From Trichodesmium sp. jk18x7bins.61 (GTDB lineage: Bacteria; Cyanobacteriota; Cyanobacteriia; Cyanobacteriales; Microcoleaceae): a DNA stretch of 12,415 nt. The translations under genes were made by a program, and so were the position numbers. This document shows positions 1 to 4,927 of this stretch, in pieces (the stretch's first letter is position 1; every line of letters begins with the position of its first letter). The stretch covers positions 1 to 12,415 of the forward strand of contig JAJEAQ010000335.1 of assembly GCA_022822685.1 (NCBI GenBank), read 5' to 3'. The notes under the pieces were generated by a model, which was given only the letters and a program-made list of their open reading frames with translations, was not told where the DNA came from and made no database searches.

Positions 1-120
1 AGGACTACCTTTTTCTTGAATATCCTTGAGATTACCCCAGTAAGACATCAACTCCGCACCACCGGCAAGAGCAGCTTCAGTGGCAATATCGAGGAAAATT
101 TCTAATTGTTCTGTAATCAT
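1..120 (-). CDS. Inositol monophosphatase family protein (N-terminal 40 residues; runs off the window)
   Basis: The reverse strand opens with ATG at 120-118 and reads 40 codons without a stop to the window edge. The peptide begins MITEQLEIFLDIATEAALAG and continues with GAELMSYWGNLKDIQEKGSP. This matches the N-terminal helix and the start of the phosphatase fold in cyanobacterial inositol monophosphatase/SuhB-like proteins, which usually read roughly LxIATEAALAAGxxL...(I/T)EKG followed by DLVTxAD. The Mg-binding motifs lie outside the window, so activity cannot be judged. Family members dephosphorylate inositol phosphates or related sugar phosphates in the cytosol. No clear Shine-Dalgarno precedes the ATG. 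It is separated from the nuclease gene by 271 bp containing a perfect inverted repeat. The family call rests on pattern memory of a short segment, hence moderate confidence. Confidence 0.65.
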   Translation of the reverse strand, partial: MITEQLEIFLDIATEAALAGGAELMSYWGNLKDIQEKGSP

Positions 121-144
121 CAAAATAATTAGCTAGATTAATAA

Positions 145-193
145 TACCAATTTCATAAAACATTACTACAAACAATGCTTTATGAAATTGGTA
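145..193. repeat. Perfect inverted repeat, 15-bp arms (TACCAATTTCATAAA)
   Basis: Arms at 145-159 (TACCAATTTCATAAA) and 179-193 are exact reverse complements around a 19-nt spacer. A 14/15 match to the left arm lies at 1645-1659, so this is a dispersed element within the window and not just a local hairpin. It sits between the divergent upstream side of the phosphatase gene and the 3' side of the nuclease gene. No T-run follows on either strand, so an intrinsic terminator role is not supported. It is best seen as a MITE-like palindromic repeat. Confidence 0.75.
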
Positions 194-391
194 GCAATCT
201 AGAGATTAACACTGTAACTACCTTTTTTATATTTGGTATAAGACACCAATAATTAACCGATGAACATCATGTCTCGATAATTTAGTGATCAATAAAATTA
301 TCCGAGTCAAGCAGAAATAGCTGTACTTTTCTCCTTTTTCGCCTACTATTCCTGTCGCTTTCTTGCAGCATAGCTACCTTCTGCCAATAAA

Positions 392-913
392 TTATTTTTG
401 AAGATTTTGGTTGCGAAATTGGGTTGGAGTTTGACGCATTGGTTGGTCTGGGTTCCAAATACCTACTCCCAATAGCCTAGCTCTTTCTTGGGCATTTATA
501 AAAAGTTCTCTGTATTTAGTGTTAATAAAATCTATATCAGCTAAAGCCCAACCTTGTTTGACTAGATATTCGTTGACCAATATGCCATTTAACCAAATAT
601 AAGCTAGTTGGCGATCGAACCCATCTTTCTCCTGGACATCAAATTCCAATAATACTTCTTGTCCCAAAGTTAACCTTTCTAGTTGAGTTTTTGCTTCTTG
701 TCCCCAAGGTTTTTGTCTAATATCTGGTGCTTGAATGCCAATCAAGCGAATTGGTTCTAGTATGGGTACAGCCAGAGAACGGTCTGCTATTTCTATTGTT
801 TGTCCACTTACTACCCTTTCCACCCGAATCAGTTGACCTGAGCGGGGGTTTGAGTTTTGGCAGCTAGCCAACAATATGCAGGCCATGAGTAGATAAATTA
901 TTCTAGTCTTCAT
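392..913 (-). CDS. Thermonuclease (SNase-fold) family lipoprotein with altered calcium-site residues
   Basis: A 173-residue protein starting at ATG 913-911. The frame is open further upstream, but this start is preferred because it is followed at once by a lipoprotein signal peptide: basic MKTR, a hydrophobic stretch, and lipobox L15-A16-S17-C18. The mature part is a staphylococcal-nuclease OB-fold: IRLIGI with R56 (= SNase Arg35), DRQLAY with R101 (= Arg87), and the LVNEYLVKQGWA helix typical of the family. Calcium and active-site positions differ: SNase DGDT is S36-G37-Q38-T39, Asp40 is Q61 and Glu43 is D64. It is probably anchored on the outer face of the plasma membrane or the periplasmic side, so extracytoplasmic. 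The ATG overlaps the last 11 bases of the ferredoxin gene, which suggests translational coupling. The fold call is firm. Nuclease activity is uncertain because two calcium ligands are missing. Confidence 0.85.
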   Translation of the reverse strand: MKTRIIYLLMACILLASCQNSNPRSGQLIRVERVVSGQTIEIADRSLAVPILEPIRLIGIQAPDIRQKPWGQEAKTQLERLTLGQEVLLEFDVQEKDGFDRQLAYIWLNGILVNEYLVKQGWALADIDFINTKYRELFINAQERARLLGVGIWNPDQPMRQTPTQFRNQNLQK

Positions 914-1271
914 CCAATGGCAGGCCAGCTTGCACTTTTCCTTTTCCAAAGTAGCGACCAAATTGGAGTTCATAAACCTCATCTTCATCTTGTGTTTCTA
1001 CGAATAAGTCAGAACGGGCATAACTGACACACATTAGGGCATAACCTTGTTTTTGAAGTACTGGAGATAATCCCATTGCTTCAGGCTGATAGACTTCACC
1101 AGATATAACTCTAACTGCACAAGTCGTACAAGCACCATTGCGACAGGAAAATGGTAATTCTACTCCTTGTTTCTCAGTATTGTGGAGTATGTAGCGGTCA
1201 TCAGGAACCTTAACAGTATGATAGGTGTTAGTTTGGCGGTTGTGTATGCGAATTTGATGATAACAGGTCAT
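903..1271 (-). CDS. Plant-type [2Fe-2S] ferredoxin with C-terminal extension (FdC2-like)
   Basis: This 122-residue protein carries the classic chloroplast-type cluster pattern C43-x4-C48-x2-C51-x29-C81 within PFSCRNGACTTCAVRV and ALMCVSYARSD. After the fourth cysteine it runs on for about 40 residues, including an acidic patch DEDEVYELQFGRYFGKG, where photosynthetic PetF stops within about 20. The spacing in EAMGLSPVLQKQGYALMC and the post-cluster EVYELQ resemble the FdC2 type of plants and cyanobacteria more than PetF. It should be a soluble one-electron carrier; a partner different from FNR is inferred from the altered C-terminus. It is the first gene of a two-gene minus-strand unit with the SNase-fold lipoprotein. 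No strong Shine-Dalgarno is visible before the ATG. The ferredoxin call is secure, the FdC2 assignment moderate. Confidence 0.92.
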   Translation of the reverse strand: MTCYHQIRIHNRQTNTYHTVKVPDDRYILHNTEKQGVELPFSCRNGACTTCAVRVISGEVYQPEAMGLSPVLQKQGYALMCVSYARSDLFVETQDEDEVYELQFGRYFGKGKVQAGLPLDED

Positions 1272-1379
1272 AACAATTTTGGTTTTATTGGAGCAACTTG
1301 AGATGATCCTAGGTTATATAGGGAAAAAATTTTTTGTCTGAAAAAGGTTGCAAAATATAGAATTATTCTGTTAGTATAG

Positions 1380-1385
1380 TATAAT
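1380..1385 (+). promoter_or_regulatory. Putative -10 box (TATAAT) for tRNA-Ser
   Basis: A perfect TATAAT lies 38 bp before the mature tRNA 5' end, which would put the transcript start near 1392 and leave a leader of about 30 nt. No good -35 hexamer sits at 16-18 bp; TTGCAA at 1348-1353 is too far away (26 bp). Assigned by position and consensus only. Confidence 0.45.
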
Positions 1386-1423
1386 TGTGAGTAGATTTGG
1401 CTGCTCAATATATTTCTCATATT

Positions 1424-1510
1424 GGAGAGGTGGCCGAGTGGTTTAAGGCGCAGCACTGGAAATGCTGTTATGGGGTAACTCATACGGGGGTTCGAATCCC
1501 CCCCTCTCCG
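1424..1510 (+). tRNA. trnS-GGA: tRNA-Ser (anticodon GGA)
   Basis: A class II tRNA of 87 nt. The acceptor stem GGAGAGG (1424-1430) pairs with CCTCTCC (1503-1509), with discriminator G1510. The D-arm holds GGCCGAGTGGTTTAAGGC. The anticodon stem CAGCA/TGCTG (1451-1455/1463-1467) closes the 7-nt loop CTGGAAA, giving anticodon GGA at 1458-1460, which reads UCC and UCU. A long variable arm follows, then the T-arm GGGGG-TTCGAAT-CCCCC (1486-1502). The long variable arm and G discriminator fit serine identity. CCA is not encoded, so it must be added after transcription. Confidence 0.98.
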
Positions 1511-1532
1511 TTTCACTGAAAAATTAGATCTG

Positions 1533-1559
1533 AAGTCTCCCTCTTCTAGGGGGACTTTT
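1533..1559 (+). terminator. Intrinsic terminator after tRNA-Ser
   Basis: The stem AAGTCTCCCT (1533-1542) pairs with AGGGGGACTT (1548-1557), ten pairs with one G-U wobble around a 5-nt loop. The descending arm runs into TTTT and an AT-rich stretch. It lies 23 nt past the tRNA end, the expected place for its terminator. Confidence 0.8.
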
Positions 1560-1644
1560 CAATTTTGATTCTTGAGTAAAAAATATGCTCCTGAATACTT
1601 TCTTGATCATACTTTTGCCTTTTGACTCTCTTGAGTGTGTCTTA

Positions 1645-1733
1645 TACCAATTTGATAAATGTTTGTTACAAATGAGCGCCTATAACTCTCTTCCAGAAAG
1701 GCTTGGTAGTTGCAGTGATTCTTCAAAATGGTA
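1645..1733. repeat. MITE-like element with imperfect 16-bp terminal inverted repeats
   Basis: The left end TACCAATTTGATAAAT (1645-1660) and the reverse complement of the right end (1718-1733) match at 13 of 16 positions. The left end also matches the arm of the palindrome at 145-159 at 14 of 15 positions, and similarity continues weakly into the interior (TACAAA at the same offset). It is non-coding and about 89 bp long, which suggests a related non-autonomous or decayed element. Confidence 0.5.
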
Positions 1734-1735
1734 TT

Positions 1736-1884
1736 ATATCAAATCCGCTTAATTAGGTATAAAAAAATTGTTCAAGCGACCTAATTACCAAATCTGATCT
1801 GATCTCTTCCCTACTGAATTCTGACTACTGACTACTGACTACTGACTCCTAACTAACTATACCGATGAACCGCGGATTTGATAT
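1736..1884. repeat. MITE-like element with perfect 13-bp terminal inverted repeats
   Basis: ATATCAAATCCGC at 1736-1748 and its exact reverse complement at 1872-1884 bound 149 bp. A second inner pair, GGTATA (1756-1761) and TATACC (1858-1863), extends the symmetry. The interior is non-coding and carries the STRR heptamer tract. It directly abuts the element ending at 1733. Size, terminal symmetry and lack of an ORF fit a miniature inverted-repeat transposable element; mobility is inferred. Confidence 0.6.
1821..1855. repeat. Heptanucleotide tandem repeat (STRR-type, CTGACTA)
   Basis: Three exact CTGACTA units (1821-1841) are followed by CTGACTC and CTAACTA, five units in all. Short tandemly repeated repetitive heptamers are a known feature of heterocyst-forming cyanobacterial genomes. 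Confidence 0.85.
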
Positions 1885-2496
1885 GACATTCTGATCCCAA
1901 TTTCAAAAAAAGATAATTACAGTAGAGAGTGAGTAGTAGGGGGGGCTGGGTATTGAGTTATCACGCTCGCCTCGATAGATTTGGAATTTTTAGCCCACCA
2001 TTAATATACCTCTTTCTCAGCCTTACCTCCTAAAACTTTGTAGCAATATTTATTTAAATTGAGCTGAGGTCTGCTCAGAATTACGCACTCGATGTATGAC
2101 GAACGCCTAGGGACACTAGCCGTCTGTTTGTGGAGAGCCTGCTAGATGATAGGGAATCATAGAACCAAGAATATCCGTCACGGAGAGTGGGAGGAGTATA
2201 AAATAATTCCGGGTTGATAACAAATATTTCAGTTGTGATGCGACTGCAAGCTCCGCATCCGAAAAAACCATTTATTTTAATACTCATGTATCATTTTTAA
2301 TCAAAAGAAGGTAATAGAAAGAACTTAGATATTTTTGATTTTTTTCTAAAATAAAAATAATTCAGCTAAAATTATGATAACCTGTAAAATATCAAAAAAC
2401 TATGCCACCTTAGAACACATTGTTTTTCAACTGCCTAATAAAAAAAAGAATCAAGTATTTGTAGATGAAAATTGTTAGTATTGATACGGTTAAAAC

Positions 2497-2527
2497 AGTA
2501 GAAAGTCTTTAAATTCAAGTAGAAAGT
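2497..2527 (+). promoter_or_regulatory. Direct repeat AGTAGAAAGT x2 upstream of the oxidase operon
   Basis: The exact 10-mer AGTAGAAAGT occurs at 2497-2506 and 2518-2527, a start-to-start distance of 21 bp, or two helical turns. It lies just upstream of a possible extended -10 (TGCTAAAAT, 2541-2549). This geometry suits a regulator bound to one face of DNA at or above the -35 region. Which protein binds is unknown. Confidence 0.35.
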
Positions 2528-2540
2528 TATAAGAAAAAGT

Positions 2541-2549
2541 TGCTAAAAT
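2541..2549 (+). promoter_or_regulatory. Possible extended -10 promoter element of the oxidase operon
   Basis: TGCTAAAAT fits the extended -10 form TGnTANNNT and lies 70 bp before the first start codon of the operon. No good -35 box is found 17 bp upstream, where the second AGTAGAAAGT repeat lies, so an activator-dependent promoter is possible. Weak evidence. Confidence 0.3.
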
Positions 2550-2619
2550 GCTAGGAGCAGCTAACTGGTAAAGTTGGAATCTTTGTACCTATCTACACGA
2601 TCTACTGAAGGAGAACACT

Positions 2620-3120
2620 ATGTGGGAATATCTACCACCTTTAAACGATCACAATTTGCCCTATCCAGATACAATACATCCGATCGTTGTCCACTTTGTG
2701 ATGGCAATGGTATTATTTGCTTTCTTCTGTGACATCATTGGTTATTTCACTCGTAATTTTCGTTTATATGAAGTAAGTTGGTGGAATATGTTTTCTGCCA
2801 CCATTTCTATCTTTATCGCTATCATATTTGGTCAATTAGAAGCTGGTTTGGCACAACCTTATGCAGCGGTGGAACCAGTTCTGAATTTACATACATTAAT
2901 TGGCTGGTCACTCTCAGGAATCATTGCAGCAATTACAGGTTGGCGCTATGTGATTAGAACGCGCAGTCCGGAAAAATTACCGATGCCATATATGGGGCTG
3001 GGATTAGTGCTAGTAATTATAGTTTGCTTCCAGGTGTATCTGGGAGATGAACTGGTTTGGGTATATGGACTCCATACAGTACCAGTGGTGGAAGCAGTTA
3101 AAGAAGGAATTTTGCAATGA
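2620..3120 (+). CDS. DUF2231 four-helix membrane protein (first of a pair)
   Basis: A 166-residue protein with four predicted membrane helices at about 22-45, 55-75, 93-112 and 123-141. The N-terminal signature LPYPDTIHPIVVHF with H20 and H25 identifies the DUF2231 family (predicted membrane protein; biochemical role not established to my knowledge). Further histidines H91 (start of helix 3) and H152 (after helix 4) are also conserved in the next gene. Start: AAGGAG at 2608-2613, 6 nt before ATG. Its stop overlaps the next start as ATGA. As leader gene of an oxidase operon whose subunit II lacks CuA, it may help deliver electrons, bind heme, or assist assembly. The family call is good; the function is inference. 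Confidence 0.85.
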   Translation: MWEYLPPLNDHNLPYPDTIHPIVVHFVMAMVLFAFFCDIIGYFTRNFRLYEVSWWNMFSATISIFIAIIFGQLEAGLAQPYAAVEPVLNLHTLIGWSLSGIIAAITGWRYVIRTRSPEKLPMPYMGLGLVLVIIVCFQVYLGDELVWVYGLHTVPVVEAVKEGILQ

Positions 3121-3722
3121 ACCCAGAATTAGTAAATAGTTTGAGTTCCCAACTAGGAGCCAATGGACTACCCTATCCGATCCCGATTCACCCAAATCTA
3201 GTTCACCTGACTCTAGGTTTATTTATTATTGGGATTGCTTTTGACATCATTGGCGTAATTTTCCCTCTACAAAAACCAGTGTTCAAATTTTTAGCGATCG
3301 CTGTGACTCGGACTAACTTTTTTGATGTGGGTTGGTACAATATGCTAGCCTCATCAATCATCACATTTTTTACAGTAGCAGCAGGTTTTTATGAAATTAT
3401 GCTAGCAACACCATCTCCAGAACTCAAAAGTGTCTGGGGATTGGGAGCAATGGATACTATGGTATGGCATGGTGTAGGAGGAGTGTTACTGTTAGGGATG
3501 ATTGTGGGCATGACAGTCTGGAGAGGATTGCAACGTTATGTATGGCGTCAGGATCAACTCCAACAAGTACAGTGGAGTTATTTAGCAGTGGGAATGGTTA
3601 TCCTGTTGATCATGTATGTTCACGGTACCTTAGGAGCGCAGTTAGCTGCTGAGTTTGGAGTACATAACACTGCTGATGGTTTGTTGGAACTAGGAGAAAA
3701 CCCTAACCTTGTCCTCAAGTAA
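3117..3722 (+). CDS. DUF2231 membrane protein (second of a pair)
   Basis: A 201-residue paralogue of the preceding protein, overlapping it by four bases (ATGA), so probably translationally coupled. It shares the signature LPYPIPIHPNLVHL with H25 and H30, a histidine at the start of a later helix (H118 in MVWHGVGG) and a C-terminal GVHNT (H183). It adds H169 in MYVHGTLG. Predicted membrane helices lie at about 31-50, 76-95, 117-136 and 154-172. The longer loop between helices 1 and 2 (about 51-75) is the main difference from its partner. The next gene, subunit II, starts 11 bp downstream. The conserved histidines at membrane edges would suit heme b or quinone binding, but this has not been shown by anything in the sequence. 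Confidence 0.85.
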   Translation: MNPELVNSLSSQLGANGLPYPIPIHPNLVHLTLGLFIIGIAFDIIGVIFPLQKPVFKFLAIAVTRTNFFDVGWYNMLASSIITFFTVAAGFYEIMLATPSPELKSVWGLGAMDTMVWHGVGGVLLLGMIVGMTVWRGLQRYVWRQDQLQQVQWSYLAVGMVILLIMYVHGTLGAQLAAEFGVHNTADGLLELGENPNLVLK

Positions 3723-3733
3723 TTTAAGGATGT

Positions 3734-4648
3734 ATGAATATGAAAGCCAGGACTATTTTAATCTTAGGAGCGATCGCACTCGTTCTAACTGTCGTTAGTA
3801 TTGGGATTGGCAAATTATCCTACTCATGGCTGCCTCCTCAAGCAGCAGCAGAATCTCTACTAATCGATGACTTATTTAGCTTTCTAGTTACCCTCGGTAG
3901 CTTTATCTTTCTAGGGGTAACTGGAACTATGATGTATTCTATTATCTTCCAAAGGGCTGCTAAATATGACTACAGCGACGGTCCACACATTGAAGGAAAT
4001 GTCACCCTAGAGGTTGTCTGGACAGCAATTCCAATTTTGTTAGTAGTTTGGATTGCAAGTTACAGCTACATTGTTTATGAAAAAATGTCAATTCATGGGC
4101 CGATGGAACTGGTACATCTGCATACACCATCATTAGGAATGGAAGCAGCCTATGCAACCCCTGTCAAACCTGTTACTGAACCAGTCGAAGAAATCGAAGT
4201 CTCAGCTAAACAATGGTCTTGGGTATTTCGTTACTCGGAAAACGGTGTAACTAGCACAGAACTGCACCTACCAGTAAATCGGCGTGTGCGTGTAGCATTA
4301 AATTCAGAAGATGTGCTGCATGGATTTTATATTCCAGCATTCCGAGTCAAGCAAGATATTATTCCTAACCACTCTATTGATTTTGAATTTACTCCCATCC
4401 GCATCGGCAAATACAGTCTAACTGATTCCCAATATAGTGGCACTTTCTTTGCCACAATGCAAACAGATGTAATTGTTGAATCTGCTCAAGATTACAAACA
4501 GTGGCTGGCTGAAGCAGCAACCCACGAACCATCTCCAGCTCAAAATCAAGCTGCTACTGAATATGCAGAAGAATCAGATAGTGTAGTTAAAACTGGTTGG
4601 CCTACAGTTGCCCCGGCTCCACCTCCTGTTGTTAATTACCATGGTTAA
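3734..4648 (+). CDS. coxB: Heme-copper oxidase subunit II, ARTO type (CuA site lost)
   Basis: A 304-residue protein: N-terminal hydrophobic segment (8-28), two subunit II membrane hairpin helices (about 48-72 and 95-115), then the cupredoxin domain with the aromatic patch KQWSWVFRY (159-167) and DVLHGFYIPAFRVKQD (193-208). The usual CuA loop CxExCGxxHxxM reads D231-S-Q233-Y-S235-G-T-F-F239-A-T-M242. Both Cys, the Glu and the second His are replaced; only H196 and M242 remain. This is the hallmark of the cyanobacterial alternative respiratory terminal oxidase (ctaCII / third cox set), thought to accept electrons from quinol. A Pro/Ala-rich tail follows. Start: ATG 3734 lies only 3 nt after AAGGA (3726-3730); ATG 3740 has better spacing (9 nt), so the protein may begin MKARTILIL. 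Located in the plasma membrane, possibly also in thylakoids. Confidence 0.93.
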   Translation: MNMKARTILILGAIALVLTVVSIGIGKLSYSWLPPQAAAESLLIDDLFSFLVTLGSFIFLGVTGTMMYSIIFQRAAKYDYSDGPHIEGNVTLEVVWTAIPILLVVWIASYSYIVYEKMSIHGPMELVHLHTPSLGMEAAYATPVKPVTEPVEEIEVSAKQWSWVFRYSENGVTSTELHLPVNRRVRVALNSEDVLHGFYIPAFRVKQDIIPNHSIDFEFTPIRIGKYSLTDSQYSGTFFATMQTDVIVESAQDYKQWLAEAATHEPSPAQNQAATEYAEESDSVVKTGWPTVAPAPPPVVNYHG

Positions 4649-4927
4649 GTAGTTGTCTGTCACTATTCATTTTTGGGGTTATAGATTCGGCTAGTGGGAG
4701 CATCTGGCTCCCGTTGTAATTGTTCCTATTCGGAATTAAGCACCATAAAATTTGTCTAAAGCACAACAATAAACTTAACTGTGAATTATTGATTGATTTG
4801 CACTTAGATCATGTTCGGTAAAACAATAAGCTCGTAGGATGATCTGGGGCGCCGCATCCCAACTACAAACAAAGACCTTTTTTGTAATTATTCCAAACAT
4901 ATTATTACTCAAGGAAATATTTTTTCA
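4649..4927 (+). other. Structured spacer between subunit II and subunit I genes
   Basis: 279 bp with no ORF but several foldable segments: GGGAGC/GCTCCC (4696-4701/4707-4712, 5-nt loop), AGATCAT/ATGATCT (4806-4812/4839-4845), GGATG/CATCC around GGGGCGCC (4837-4859), and TACAAA/TTTGTA (4864-4886). None ends in a convincing T-run, so processing or attenuation within the operon is more likely than full termination. The Shine-Dalgarno for subunit I is AAGGA at 4911-4915. Confidence 0.45.

Larger units (their letters stand above)
1560..2619. other. Gene-poor spacer between tRNA-Ser and the oxidase operon
   Basis: About 1.06 kb without a convincing gene. It holds two abutting MITE-like inverted-repeat elements (1645-1733 and 1736-1884), a heptamer tandem repeat (1821-1855), a G-rich tract near 1939-1945, and a hairpin TGAGC...GCTCA at 2060-2077. 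A 68-codon open frame at 2081-2287 (minus) lacks a Shine-Dalgarno and recognisable features and is not called. The last 130 bp carry direct repeats and a possible extended -10 element that probably control the oxidase operon. Confidence 0.6.

Noticed and set aside
914..988. N-terminal extension of the nuclease by 25 residues
   Set aside because: It would lie inside the ferredoxin gene and bury the lipoprotein signal peptide; the start at 913 explains the signal and lipobox.
1268..1516. 82-codon minus-strand frame
   Set aside because: It runs across the tRNA-Ser gene on the opposite strand and its N-terminal part is the tRNA complement; a shadow.
1821..1855. CRISPR-like array from the CTGACTA repeats
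   Set aside because: Units are 7 bp and contiguous with no spacers, which is an STRR tract.
2081..2287. 68-codon minus-strand frame with a Cys-containing N-terminus (FFGCGACSR), possibly a small peptide precursor
   Set aside because: No Shine-Dalgarno, no recognised leader or core motif, C-terminal half looks like translated repeat DNA, and no maturation genes nearby. Not strong enough to call.
2430..2619. NtcA-binding site upstream of the oxidase operon
   Set aside because: GTA-TTGA-TAC near 2478 and GTA-CCTATC-TAC near 2585 have spacers of 4 and 6, not the required 8.
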